Positions 52,687 through 61,387 of a stretch of 64,000 bases of DNA are shown here, in pieces; position 1 is the first letter of the stretch; each line of letters begins with the position of its first letter. The position numbers were made by a program, and so were the translations under genes. The notes beneath the pieces were generated by a model. That model saw only the letters and a list, made by a program, of their open reading frames with translations, made no database searches and was not told the origin of the DNA. The stretch comes from Oligoflexales bacterium (GTDB lineage Bacteria; Bdellovibrionota_B; Oligoflexia; Oligoflexales; RGVZ01), in assembly GCA_947494335.1 (NCBI GenBank), contig CANLUT010000002.1:496001-560000 (forward strand), in the 5' to 3' direction.

Positions 52687-54264
52687 TTATGCCACCGTGC
52701 TTGATTCGAATCTTCGGGTGATCATAACCTTGATCTGTCCTGGGAATGCAACGTCGGTTTCCAGCTTTCGTGCAATCGCCGCGGTCAATATTTGAAGTTC
52801 CTCTTCCTTGACTCGTCTGTTATTGACCTCGATGTGGATTTCGCGGCCACCGTTCATGATGGCTGATTTTGTAATACCTTGGAATCCGCGGACCACATCG
52901 TCTATATCACGAAGTCGGTCTTGGTACCCCTCTTCGAGATTCACCCGTGCCCCAGGGCGAGCTCCAGATAGTGTGTCTGCAGTTTTCAATACATAGGAAA
53001 GCGGAGTTTCCAGAACGAGGTCGTTGTGATGGCTCATAACTGTGTCGCATATCAGCCTGTTTTCTCCAAAGCGGTCAGCGTAATCTCCGCTGATGACGGC
53101 GTGACTGCCCTCAATGCGGTAGTCTAAAACTTTACCTATATCGTGGAGCAGGCCGCAGCGTTTAGCCAATGTCGGATCAACGCCAACTTCTTCTGCGACT
53201 AGACCAGCTAGCACAGCCACCTCAAAAGAGTGCAAAAATTGATTTTGGCGATAAGACGTCCGCCAGTTGAGGTAGCCGATGAGCTTTTGTATTTCAAGGT
53301 GGATGCCGTCCAAGCGAAGTTCCATGGTTGCCTGGCGTCCCATCTTGAGAGCCTGTTGATCAAGCATGGCACGGTGTCTTTGGTAAAACTCAGCAATCTT
53401 AGGCCATGATGAGTGGGGGCTGAGCTTTACAATTTCAGTTAAAGCTAGGCGCGCTGATTCCCGCTCAACGCCCATGCCGCCAGCAAGCTTGATAATGGCG
53501 GGAGATTCCGGGTCACGGGCTGCATGAAATTCGGCTTCGATCCCAGCAAGTTCTTTGACGCGAGCAAGAAGGCCCTGGGAGTCTTCCGCAAGAGCGTCCC
53601 AAACGCGTTTATCTTCGACTTCAACGGCATTGGTCATTTTAGGCCATGGGAACTCAGGAGTGTAGCGAGCCATGGAGCGGCTTAGAAATCTCGCCGCAAC
53701 TCGTTTTGCACCGGAGTTAAGCTCTTCTGTAAAAAGCTTCAGTAGTTTTTGCGTCTCAAGTTGACGCTGCTCCACCATCCCATCGGTCAGGCCTTTGAGA
53801 ATTTGTTTACTATCTGAGCGACTTACTTTTTCAAGCTCTTCACGGAGATTTTCTTGAGCTTCGTCCAGGCTTTTCTTTTTGGTTTCGTAGGTTGTCCGGG
53901 CAAATGACACATGTTGTTCAATCTGTCCAACCTCGTGTTCTAACTTTTGGACGCGGCTGGTTACGGGCTGTATTTGACCTTCAAGGATATTTAAATTTTC
54001 TTCATTGAGTTTAAGGTCTTCTTGACGGTCAGCCAGCGTTTCATCGAGCTCTTCAAGTAACATCTGGTTTTTTGCCTGATTGGTGCTGCGCGCTTCATTT
54101 AAAATAAAATCAGCTTGCTTACGTGCTTCGGCTAAAACTTCAGCTTTCTGTGTTTGGTGACTTGCCGAAAGACGGCTTGGCAGCACACGAACTATAAAAA
54201 CAAAAAACAAATAACCACCGATCACTGAACCCGTAAAAATCATTAAATATTCATACGCAGACAT
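52687..54264 (-). CDS. rny: Ribonuclease Y
   Basis: This is a membrane-anchored endoribonuclease that initiates mRNA decay, with 525 residues. A single N-terminal membrane helix (about 5-27) is followed by a long coiled coil (about 35-170). A KH-like RNA-binding region is seen around AIIKLAGGMGVERESARLAL. The HD domain has the metal-binding HSFEVAVLAG and LLHDIGK near residue 371, and VMSHHND. The ATG at 54264 has GGAGA upstream and is preferred to the TTG at 54276. Gram-negative bacteria often use RNase E instead, so RNase Y here is notable but known in this part of the tree. Confidence 0.92.
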   Translation of the reverse strand: MSAYEYLMIFTGSVIGGYLFFVFIVRVLPSRLSASHQTQKAEVLAEARKQADFILNEARSTNQAKNQMLLEELDETLADRQEDLKLNEENLNILEGQIQPVTSRVQKLEHEVGQIEQHVSFARTTYETKKKSLDEAQENLREELEKVSRSDSKQILKGLTDGMVEQRQLETQKLLKLFTEELNSGAKRVAARFLSRSMARYTPEFPWPKMTNAVEVEDKRVWDALAEDSQGLLARVKELAGIEAEFHAARDPESPAIIKLAGGMGVERESARLALTEIVKLSPHSSWPKIAEFYQRHRAMLDQQALKMGRQATMELRLDGIHLEIQKLIGYLNWRTSYRQNQFLHSFEVAVLAGLVAEEVGVDPTLAKRCGLLHDIGKVLDYRIEGSHAVISGDYADRFGENRLICDTVMSHHNDLVLETPLSYVLKTADTLSGARPGARVNLEEGYQDRLRDIDDVVRGFQGITKSAIMNGGREIHIEVNNRRVKEEELQILTAAIARKLETDVAFPGQIKVMITRRFESSTVA

Positions 54265-54332
54265 GGCGTTCTCCAAGCATCCTAAAGTGTGGGAAGAGCG
54301 TTCAAATGGTGAGAGCTCAACCCAAGTGTTTC

Positions 54333-54349
54333 TGGTGTCGACGACACCA
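54333..54349. promoter_or_regulatory. Perfect 17-bp palindrome, candidate operator
   Basis: TGGTGTCG and CGACACCA flank a single A. The site lies between the divergent RNase Y and inositol-monophosphatase-family genes. A one-base centre rules out an RNA hairpin, so a dimeric regulator is more likely. TTATAAAAC follows 3 bases later and could be part of a -10. No regulator can be named. Confidence 0.5.
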
Positions 54350-54556
54350 CCTTATAAAACTTTAAACCATAGTCAATACGAGGGGAAGTTGCAAATACTC
54401 GCATTTGCTAGCTTTGTTCCATTTAATCCACTCTCGGACAGATCAGCATATTAAATTGAGGAGTTAGCCTGAAATGCCTTACACTATTGAGAAAATTATT
54501 GGTCGTTTGGCTGCCCATGGCCCGCAACGACTTGCCCTGAAAGGATTTGAAGCCCC

Positions 54557-55378
54557 ATGACAGACATAAAAAACTTTATCTCCGAAACATTGGAGCTGGC
54601 TGGGGCTGAGTTAATCAAGCGATTTGGCTCCCCCAACAATGTGCGCCAGAAAAAGGATACTAGTCTTGTGACCGACGCCGATCTGGCCTCAGAGAAGATC
54701 ATCTTGGAGCGAATCGCCAAGTATTTTCCTGGTGATGCCATCATTAGCGAGGAATCAGGTCATCTGAAGGTCAGTCGCACGGCTGGGCAAAAGGTGTGGA
54801 TTGTGGATCCCTTAGATGGAACAACCAACTTCGCCAACGGTTATCCATTTTTTAGTGTTTCCATTGGATACGGAGAGTTCCAACCTGATGGATTTTTAAA
54901 GGTATTGGCTGGTGGCGTTGGCGATTCGGTACGAGCCAAGAAATACTTGGCAACTCTCGGCGGTGGCGCTGAGTGCAATGGTCGACCTCTTCAGGTGCAA
55001 AAACCCAGGCCTATTGCTCAGTGTTTTTTGGTTACAGGGTTTTATTACACGGTTGGAAAAGATCTCGACCGGGAAGTTGAGCGGTTTCGCCGGGTCGCAC
55101 AAAGTTGCCAATCAATTCGGAGAGATGGCTCGGCAGCATTGGATCTTGCCTTGGTGTCTGAAGGCATCTTTGACGCATTCTGGGAGCGGGGCCTTGCGGT
55201 CTGGGATGTGGCTGCTGGGAGTCTTTTGGTCTCCGAGGCGGGCGGTCAGGTCGCCAATTACCCGGCAGAAGCTTCCTCTTTAGTGCCTAGCAAACAGACA
55301 GTACCTTATAGTATAGAGGGTGATGGAATTATTGCAGGTAGCGGTGCTGTTGTGTCTGAGCTAGCAAAGCTCATTTAG
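54557..55378 (+). CDS. Inositol monophosphatase family protein
   Basis: A cytoplasmic metal-dependent phosphatase of 273 residues. Metal ligands are in EESG and DPLDGTTNFANG (about residues 83-94), and the C-terminal WDVAAGSLLVSEAGGQV is the second family signature. Substrates in this family include inositol-1-phosphate, fructose-1,6-bisphosphate, PAP and histidinol phosphate, and the sequence alone does not choose among them. The start has only a weak ribosome binding site (GAAGCCCC upstream). It is followed by a secreted-protein gene on the same strand. Confidence 0.9.
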   Translation: MTDIKNFISETLELAGAELIKRFGSPNNVRQKKDTSLVTDADLASEKIILERIAKYFPGDAIISEESGHLKVSRTAGQKVWIVDPLDGTTNFANGYPFFSVSIGYGEFQPDGFLKVLAGGVGDSVRAKKYLATLGGGAECNGRPLQVQKPRPIAQCFLVTGFYYTVGKDLDREVERFRRVAQSCQSIRRDGSAALDLALVSEGIFDAFWERGLAVWDVAAGSLLVSEAGGQVANYPAEASSLVPSKQTVPYSIEGDGIIAGSGAVVSELAKLI

Positions 55379-55420
55379 GCGAAGGCAGCCATTTTGAATG
55401 TTTCTGGAGGAATGCACGTG

Positions 55421-56143
55421 ATGAAGTTGTTGGCAAGCATGATGATTTTTACATCGTTAATTGACGGTGCGTTTGCGGCCAACCTCATTGAACGTGATGG
55501 ACGTTACGAAGTGAATTGGACAACCGGTAAAGTCCGTTTTTACGGCGTTGGAAAGTTAGAGTCTGGCGAGACTAATTATCGTTCGGCCGAGCAGCGCGCG
55601 TGGGCTGACGGTCTTCGCACCGCCGAAAAAGATCTGCCAAAAGTCATGGCAGAGCGACTGGGAACAAGCGAGAGCGCGACGGTTGAAAAGCTATCCAAAA
55701 TGTCTGCAGCGACGACTTCCGTGACAACAACTTATTTTGGTGATGAGCGCGTGAAGGTGCTTCTTGAAGCTCCGATGCATAAAGTAACGGAACAGTTGTC
55801 GGCTAATGCGGCAGGATCCGTGGCGACAGACGTCGCTCCTGAGTCGGTTGTGATTCAGCTCCCAAAGGGCACGATGCCCACGGCCTTCGTCAAAGTTGTA
55901 GATGAACAGGGTAGAGAGCTCGTCAGTGCAGGCGGTCTTGCCCGGGCTGTTCAAAATGGACGCCCCATGAACAGGTGGTTTAAGTCCAAGGTTGATGGGG
56001 ATTCATCCGTTAATCCTAATAATTCAAGGGTTATATCTGCTGAGGCGACTCAGCGCGGCGTCATCAAAGTTCAGTCCAACGACTGGAAGCCGTCCTATGC
56101 TGCGGCGCTGGCTGCAGGCACAGCCGCATTTGTCGTTCAATAA
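55421..56143 (+). CDS. Secreted protein resembling LPP20/FlgT-like envelope proteins
   Basis: About 240 residues with a signal peptide ending in GAFA. After it comes VNWTTGKVRFYGVGKL followed by AEQRAWADGLRTAEKDLP, a pattern seen in LPP20-like and flagellar FlgT-like periplasmic proteins (strand, then an Ala-rich helix beginning with AExxA). The resemblance is motif-level only. The ATG at 55421 is preferred, with GGAGG about 10 bases upstream and a GTG codon directly before it. It lies 42 bases after the inositol-phosphatase gene. Confidence 0.72.
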   Translation: MKLLASMMIFTSLIDGAFAANLIERDGRYEVNWTTGKVRFYGVGKLESGETNYRSAEQRAWADGLRTAEKDLPKVMAERLGTSESATVEKLSKMSAATTSVTTTYFGDERVKVLLEAPMHKVTEQLSANAAGSVATDVAPESVVIQLPKGTMPTAFVKVVDEQGRELVSAGGLARAVQNGRPMNRWFKSKVDGDSSVNPNNSRVISAEATQRGVIKVQSNDWKPSYAAALAAGTAAFVVQ

Positions 56144-56310
56144 GTTTAGTCAGCCCCCCTCTGAAAGCCTTGGGGGCCTTGACCTATCAGTTTCAAAAAA
56201 CTAAAGAACTTCTTGCGCCTTAGGGGTCAAAGTGATACACCATCGGTTCACTTTCACCAGGGTGGCCCCCGTCATTTTGGTGGTTTTCATTAATGATTTG
56301 AGGTGGTTGA

Positions 56311-56508
56311 ATGCCAAAGATCAAGACCAAACGCGCAGCCGCTAAGCGCTTCACAGTGCTCTCTAGCGGAAAGGTCAAGCGCAGTCACGCAAACAAGCGT
56401 CACATCCTCACGAAGAAGGATCGCGGTCGTAAGAACAAGCTCAAAAAGGGCGGTTACGTCGATGATTCCAATCTAGGATTAGTGATGCGCTGTCTTCCTA
56501 ACGGATAA
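56311..56508 (+). CDS. rpmI: 50S ribosomal protein L35
   Basis: 65 residues of the highly basic L35 family: [14 protein letters not shown] at the start, [11 protein letters not shown] in the centre and the tail [12 protein letters not shown]. It binds 23S rRNA. It starts a two-gene operon with rplT 11 bases later. GAGGTGG precedes the ATG. infC, often the first gene of this operon, is absent, and the 160-base upstream gap holds GC-rich repeats (CCCCCC and GGGGG arms near 56154-56176) that could belong to a leader structure. Confidence 0.97.
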   Translation: MPKIKTKRAAAKRFTVLSSGKVKRSHANKRHILTKKDRGRKNKLKKGGYVDDSNLGLVMRCLPNG

Positions 56509-56519
56509 GGGTAGGTATC

Positions 56520-56882
56520 ATGGCTCGTGTAAAACGTGGTTTTAAAGCAAGACGTAGAAGGAAGAAACTCCTTGGTTTAGCCAAGGGCTTCCGCGGTACG
56601 CGTAAGAGCAACATCAAGACGGCAGTCCATGTAGTCCGCCGCGCTCTCCGCTACTCGTATCGTGATCGTCGCGTACGTAAACGTGAGTTTAGAAAACTTT
56701 GGATCGTCCGTATCAACGCTGCAACCCGTGCTGAAGGACTCAAGTATAGTGAGTTCGTCAACGGTCTTAAGAAGCGTGGAATCACGGTTGATCGCAGTGT
56801 TCTTTCGAACCTCGCCATCACTGACAAAGCAGCGTTCTCCGCTCTTGTCGCTGAAGCGAAAGCAGGACTTGGCCGCAAGTAA
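56520..56882 (+). CDS. rplT: 50S ribosomal protein L20
   Basis: 120 residues, basic, and needed for early assembly of the large subunit. Clear family features are [32 protein letters not shown] and [15 protein letters not shown]. It lies 11 bases after rpmI and is followed by a strong terminator, so the transcription unit is rpmI-rplT. In other bacteria L20 represses its own operon by binding its leader. Whether that occurs here is not visible. Confidence 0.97.
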   Translation: MARVKRGFKARRRRKKLLGLAKGFRGTRKSNIKTAVHVVRRALRYSYRDRRVRKREFRKLWIVRINAATRAEGLKYSEFVNGLKKRGITVDRSVLSNLAITDKAAFSALVAEAKAGLGRK

Positions 56883-56918
56883 TTGCTGCCACCTGTGACG
56901 GTAACGACGCAAAACATG

Positions 56919-56956
56919 AAATCCCACTGGTAGAAAATACCAGTGGGATTTTTGTT
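56919..56956 (+). terminator. Intrinsic terminator of rpmI-rplT
   Basis: AAATCCCACTGGTA (56919-56932) pairs perfectly with TACCAGTGGGATTT (56938-56951) around a GAAAA loop, followed by TTGTTT. It starts 37 bases after the rplT stop, and its A run upstream may also end transcription from the opposite strand. Confidence 0.92.
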
Positions 56957-56997
56957 TCAGTTTGACTCTCGAAGTTGCAAAACTCGCAGGCTTGGCT

Positions 56998-57639
56998 CTA
57001 CGTCATGACGTTTGCAAAACTGGTCACGCGGTATACAGCTTTTTTTATTTGATCATCCGACGCATTTTGCTGAATTGCGGCTTCCATAACGACATAAGTT
57101 TCAGGATCATTGTCTTTTAGCCAACTTAGTGCGGTTTTAGCGCCAAGATACCAATGGGACCGAAATTTAAAATAATCCGGAAGCATGCTGTACTGCAGTT
57201 CTAGCCTTCGATATAAGCTTTCGGCTGTTAAGACTCCACCCGAACAGACTCTAGCAATCATCTTAAGATACCACTCGACCATGGCCTTGATTTCATAATC
57301 AGGTAACATTTTAGGTCCAGTCCTGTACAGTTTTTCTACCTTTTCCATTAATATCTGACCCTGGCGATCTTTCTCTTTTAGAATAATACCGCCGTGGATT
57401 CTAAGCATGGATTCATCTAATTGTTCAAGATCAGCTTCTGGATAGATAAACACGTCTCGTCGCAGTCCATTTATGAAGCGATTATCTCGATTTCGCTCAC
57501 CAGTGGCCTTAACAGCGATAATGTCGTAGTCGCTAGCCGTGGAGAAATCATCACGAGCTCTGGATCCATATAAAATGGCTGTATGGCACTGGTGATTTTC
57601 TTCAAGATCTTTGAGAATGCTTATTAAGCTTTGATCCAT
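56998..57639 (-). CDS. Nucleotidyltransferase (MNT/pol-beta superfamily)
   Basis: About 213 residues. GSRARDDFSTASDYDI (Gly25 to Ile40) contains the GS motif and the two metal-binding aspartates (Asp37, Asp39) of nucleotidyltransferases. The C-terminal part is helical with WYLKMIARV. I start at the ATG at 57639, because family members begin about 20-25 residues before the GS motif and this leaves room for divergent promoters. An ATG at 57750 would add 37 residues. No HEPN partner follows, so a toxin-antitoxin role is not supported. Confidence 0.82.
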   Translation of the reverse strand: MDQSLISILKDLEENHQCHTAILYGSRARDDFSTASDYDIIAVKATGERNRDNRFINGLRRDVFIYPEADLEQLDESMLRIHGGIILKEKDRQGQILMEKVEKLYRTGPKMLPDYEIKAMVEWYLKMIARVCSGGVLTAESLYRRLELQYSMLPDYFKFRSHWYLGAKTALSWLKDNDPETYVVMEAAIQQNASDDQIKKAVYRVTSFANVMT

Positions 57640-57780
57640 AGTCGAGCCGCCAGTCTGTATCGTGGGGAAGTCGTTTGCTCCTGTTGAAACAAAAGATGTA
57701 ACATTTTTTAAACATTCGGTAACGTCAATCTGTTTGAAATACTGATCCATCAGTTTCTTGTTTTTTGCGGGAGGATGTCG

Positions 57781-59082
57781 ATGACTCTGGTTGATCTGAA
57801 TAATTTTGCCAGCCAAATTGCGCGACTTGAAAAAGCTAATCGTGCGGTTTCAGGACAAACAAATTTACTCTCTCCACGTCATTCTCATCAGCATCCTGTG
57901 CATGTGCTCTATGGTGGTGCCCACCTTTTCTCGGAGAAAACCTTTGCGAAGGTCAATCTTCTAGCTAAGGAGGCGTTTCAATTTGCGGCCCCAAATTCTG
58001 AGTCGCTAAATCAGCTGATCGGCGCGAATTGGTCGCCAGAATTTTCACAAAATGTTTTCAATCGGCTAAGTCTAAAAATGGAGCGAGAGCCTCTGGAAGA
58101 CTACCGAATTGATTTTGAAGATGGCTACGGCGCCCGCTCCGACGAGGAAGAGGATGCGCATGCCGTGTCCGCTGCAAAAACACTCGCCGATCTCGCTCAA
58201 AAAAATCATACACCGAAGTCTATAGGCTTTCGCATAAAGCCTTTGTCGGTGACCGGCATGAAGCGCTCACTAAAGACCCTTGCGCTATTTGTGCAGACTT
58301 TCCTGGATACAGGGGGAAAAAACTCTACCCTGAAACATCTTGTCGTGACGCTACCCAAAGTCACCAACGCGGAACAGGTTGCAACTCTTTGTGAAATTCT
58401 TGATGGCTTTGAAAGCACCTACCACCTGCATCCTGGATACTTTGCTGTAGAAATCCTCATTGAATCTCCAGAAGCGTTCCTCTCTGCAGATGGCACAATC
58501 CCCTTGCCGACTTTTCTTTTAGCTGCCCGTGGACGATGCCGCAGTATTCACTTTGGTGTTTATGATTTTACGTCTTCCATGGGGATTGGAAGTGCAGGTC
58601 AAGCCATTGACCATATGGCCGCTGACTTTGCGAGAATGTGGATGCAGGTTTTGTCCGGGCTGGCGCCTGGCCTCGGCGTGAGTGACGGCATTATTAACCG
58701 GCTACCTCTTTTACCAAAGCACTCGACCCCTGAAGCTATCGAGGCATTTCGTGAGACGTGGCGATACAACTATCAGCAAATGACTCGAAGCCTGATGAAT
58801 GGCTTTTACCAAGCTTGGGATCTTCATCCTTCACAGCTTCATATTCGGCATGCAGCAAACTATGCATTTGTGCTTTCGGAATTTGAAAGTGCGGTTAGCC
58901 GCCTTAAGACGTTTGTGGAAAAATCCTCGCGTGCCAGTCACGTGGGGGGCATGTTTGACGACCGCGCCAGTGTCTTAGGTCTGATCAATTTCTTTGAGCG
59001 TGCTGTGTCGTCTGGAGTTATTCAGATTCAGGACTTATTAGATCGCGGCGTAGATTTAAGCGATGTGCGTCAGACGATTTAA
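57781..59082 (+). CDS. HpcH/HpaI or CitE-like lyase (DUF6986-like)
   Basis: This is a 433-residue cytoplasmic enzyme of the phosphoenolpyruvate-binding lyase fold. IDFEDGYGA holds the metal-binding acidic residues, FRIKPL supplies the usual arginine region, VEILIESPEAF is the family ExxIES motif, and HFGVYDFTSSMGI follows near the active site. This matches the malyl-CoA/citrate lyase-like group. It is longer than typical CitE (about 290 residues). The ATG at 57781 has GGGAGG 6 bases upstream and is better placed than the ATG at 57775. The substrate is not determined. Confidence 0.8.
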   Translation: MTLVDLNNFASQIARLEKANRAVSGQTNLLSPRHSHQHPVHVLYGGAHLFSEKTFAKVNLLAKEAFQFAAPNSESLNQLIGANWSPEFSQNVFNRLSLKMEREPLEDYRIDFEDGYGARSDEEEDAHAVSAAKTLADLAQKNHTPKSIGFRIKPLSVTGMKRSLKTLALFVQTFLDTGGKNSTLKHLVVTLPKVTNAEQVATLCEILDGFESTYHLHPGYFAVEILIESPEAFLSADGTIPLPTFLLAARGRCRSIHFGVYDFTSSMGIGSAGQAIDHMAADFARMWMQVLSGLAPGLGVSDGIINRLPLLPKHSTPEAIEAFRETWRYNYQQMTRSLMNGFYQAWDLHPSQLHIRHAANYAFVLSEFESAVSRLKTFVEKSSRASHVGGMFDDRASVLGLINFFERAVSSGVIQIQDLLDRGVDLSDVRQTI

Positions 59083-59100
59083 CAAAACTGACCTCCTGGT

Positions 59101-59112
59101 AACGTTAACGTT
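59101..59112. promoter_or_regulatory. AACGTTAACGTT palindrome upstream of the export operon
   Basis: A perfect 12-bp palindrome, followed within 3 bases by the second self-complementary stretch TTAAATTTAA. It lies about 105 bases before the TolC-like start and after the CitE-like stop. It may be the operator or part of the promoter of the export operon. No regulator gene is next to it. Confidence 0.4.
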
Positions 59113-59218
59113 AAATTTAAATCCATCATAATTTTAATGAATTCCTCATCGGCATATTGCTAAATTGACTCTCAGATACTCCTGATAGTTCATTCGTTTT
59201 TGATGCCGGAGGTTTCGC

Positions 59219-60547
59219 TTGAGTGCCAATACTCTCTCTTTGCGCGAGAAACGAATAATTTTACGGTCAAGTGTTGGTGCAATTTTGCTTGTTCTACTGA
59301 GCGCAAAGATGGCTTTTGCAGTCACCTTAAAAGAAGCGTGCCTAGAGTCTTTAACTCACTCAAATATATTAAAATCTTCGAAGGAAATGGTTGTCAGCGC
59401 GCAGTCGCGGGTAAAATCTATCGGTGCTGAACGCTGGCCATCCATTAATTTAACCTCAGATATTGGAGTCACGACACCGCGGCCTGAGGCAGAGGAGAGA
59501 GTCAAGGATCAATGGCACAATTCCGCCGGTTTAGAATTGACGTGGAACATTTGGGATGGTGGAAGGCACACCTCTAACGAACTACTTGAAAAACTCGCGT
59601 TAACCAAATCCGAGCATCAAGCCGTCTTGAGTGCAAATGAGGTCATCCAGAAGACCGCAGAGGCCTATTTTGGGCTTCATAAGGCTTTAGTTGCGAAGCG
59701 TAATCACGAAGAAAAAATAAAACTCCTAAAAAGACAAAAGAGTAATATTGAGGAAAAAGTAAAAAATGGTCTCGCTGCAGAGACGGGCCTCATGGAAATC
59801 GAGGGCCGCATTCAACAAAGTGAAGCTATTGGCCTTGGTCTGACTAGAAAGCTCAAATCTGCGCAGGCAGACTTAGCTAATGTCATTGGGATTGATGTGG
59901 TTCAAGGTGTTCGGGTTTCCGATCTAAATGAATTAGCAGTGTCTGAATTAAAGACTCCCCCAAAAATGGTCTGGGATGATACGCCGACCGCTAAAATGAT
60001 AGCTCTAGAGGATCAAAGCGATCAGTTAAAGCTTCGACAGTTGGAGTCAAAGCATGGGCCACAAATAGATTTTACAAGTAATTTTAGTGCGGGTGTTCGT
60101 GACGTCGGAGTTGTCGAGGAACATAAACCAGGCGATATTTTCCGCCAATCGTCCGTTGGTCTTTCTCTCAAATATAATTTATTTGACGGGGGTCAACGTC
60201 GCCACGAGAAATCAGCATTGGTGTTTGCTCAAAAAGCTCAAAATTTAGAACGAGATCAAAAAAAGCGGGAGCAACGCGCGATTTTTGATGCTCTGTATCA
60301 GGATCTGAGTTCATTTTCTGCGCAAAGTGTTGCGGATCGCAAGCTGCTTGAAATGGAAAAAAAACGATTTGAAATTGTAGAACGTGAATATCGTCGTGGG
60401 GCACAAAGTTACCTAGACTTGGTTGCGGCTTTGGACGCACTTTCGCTAGCACAGCAGGCTGTGGATGATGATTTAATTGAAGAACAGCTAGGCCTTATTC
60501 GTTTACACAGTATGGCGGGGAGTATTTATGGTGCGATTTTTGAATAA
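59219..60547 (+). CDS. TolC-family outer-membrane efflux protein
   Basis: 442 residues, exported (signal peptide ending MAFA). The family layout is visible: two similar halves, each with a long helical region for the periplasmic tunnel. LTWNIWDGGRHTSNELLEKLALTKSE and LKYNLFDGGQRRHEKSALVFAQKAQN mark the two beta/alpha junctions (quoted from two places, NIWDGG and NLFDGG). The start is TTG with GGAGG 6-7 bases upstream. It overlaps the adaptor gene by 20 bases. Together with that gene and the MacB-like protein it forms a three-part export system. The exported compound is unknown. Confidence 0.9.
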   Translation: MSANTLSLREKRIILRSSVGAILLVLLSAKMAFAVTLKEACLESLTHSNILKSSKEMVVSAQSRVKSIGAERWPSINLTSDIGVTTPRPEAEERVKDQWHNSAGLELTWNIWDGGRHTSNELLEKLALTKSEHQAVLSANEVIQKTAEAYFGLHKALVAKRNHEEKIKLLKRQKSNIEEKVKNGLAAETGLMEIEGRIQQSEAIGLGLTRKLKSAQADLANVIGIDVVQGVRVSDLNELAVSELKTPPKMVWDDTPTAKMIALEDQSDQLKLRQLESKHGPQIDFTSNFSAGVRDVGVVEEHKPGDIFRQSSVGLSLKYNLFDGGQRRHEKSALVFAQKAQNLERDQKKREQRAIFDALYQDLSSFSAQSVADRKLLEMEKKRFEIVEREYRRGAQSYLDLVAALDALSLAQQAVDDDLIEEQLGLIRLHSMAGSIYGAIFE

Positions 60548-61385
60548 AAAGTCATTAATAGTTCTCGGTTTGCTCGTCTTTTTTGTGGGTTGTGATGACA
60601 AGGAAAAAGATTCTTCTACTCTCCGGCAAACAATAGTGGCGCAAAGCGATATAACGCAAGCCGTGACTGTGTCGGGTGTCTTAACGCCAAAGCGTCGTTT
60701 AGTGGTGTATCCAACCTTTGATGGATATATTCGGAGAATATTTGTTCAAATGGGGCAATGGGTGAAGTCAGGAGATCCTCTTGTTCAGGTTTCATCATCG
60801 CCAAATGCAAATGAAACCGCCTACCCACAGCGCGCGCAGTTTTCTGGTCGGGTGGTCGACGTTCTACGGCAAGAGGGAGAGTGGGTCGAGAAGGTAAAAG
60901 ACAACCCAATTCTTGTCGTCGATGATCCGAGTATTTTTATTGTTGAGTGCGCGGTTCCTGAGATGGATATTGCAAAATATAAAGTCGGACTAGAGGCTAA
61001 AATTAGTCCGCTGGCTCTGCAAAATCGACATTTTGAGGGAAAGGTTATTTCCGTTGCCGAGGCTGCTAAGCTCAAGGATGCTAATCGCTGGAGTTCGTCT
61101 GCAGTCGAGTTTAATGTCAAAGTTCAGGTGGTTAATCCCGATGAAACACTCAAGTCCGGCATGACGGCGTCGGTACAGATAATTTTCGCTTCAGCAAAAG
61201 GTGTTCCTAGTCTTCCCCACGACTATGTGAGTATTAAAGACGGCAAAGCAGTTGTGCAAACCGTCAATGGTGAATCGAAAGACGTTCAGCTAGGGATTAG
61301 TGATGATAAGGCGATTGAAATAAAGTCCGGAGTCGCGATTGGCGAAAAAATTCGTCAAGTCGACTTCTATTCTGAAAAAATCTAG
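60528..61385 (+). CDS. Periplasmic adaptor lipoprotein lacking the alpha-hairpin
   Basis: 285 residues. The N-terminus ends in lipobox FVGC (Cys22). VSGVLTPKRRLVVYPTFDGYI opens the lipoyl domain (seen as VSGVLTPKRR and VYPTFDGYI), and FSGRVVDVLRQEGEWV is the second half of that domain. The two halves are separated only by a short linker (SSSPNANETAYPQRAQ) instead of the long coiled-coil hairpin used by MacA and AcrA to touch TolC. The beta-barrel and membrane-proximal domains follow. This is shorter than MacA (371 residues). A comparable hairpin-less adaptor is known from spirochete BesA. Confidence 0.85.
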   Translation: MVRFLNKKSLIVLGLLVFFVGCDDKEKDSSTLRQTIVAQSDITQAVTVSGVLTPKRRLVVYPTFDGYIRRIFVQMGQWVKSGDPLVQVSSSPNANETAYPQRAQFSGRVVDVLRQEGEWVEKVKDNPILVVDDPSIFIVECAVPEMDIAKYKVGLEAKISPLALQNRHFEGKVISVAEAAKLKDANRWSSSAVEFNVKVQVVNPDETLKSGMTASVQIIFASAKGVPSLPHDYVSIKDGKAVVQTVNGESKDVQLGISDDKAIEIKSGVAIGEKIRQVDFYSEKI

Positions 61386-61387
61386 AC

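Noticed and set aside
56998-57750. MNT-type nucleotidyltransferase as an antitoxin
   Set aside because: No HEPN-type partner is adjacent, and the protein is longer than typical MNT antitoxins.
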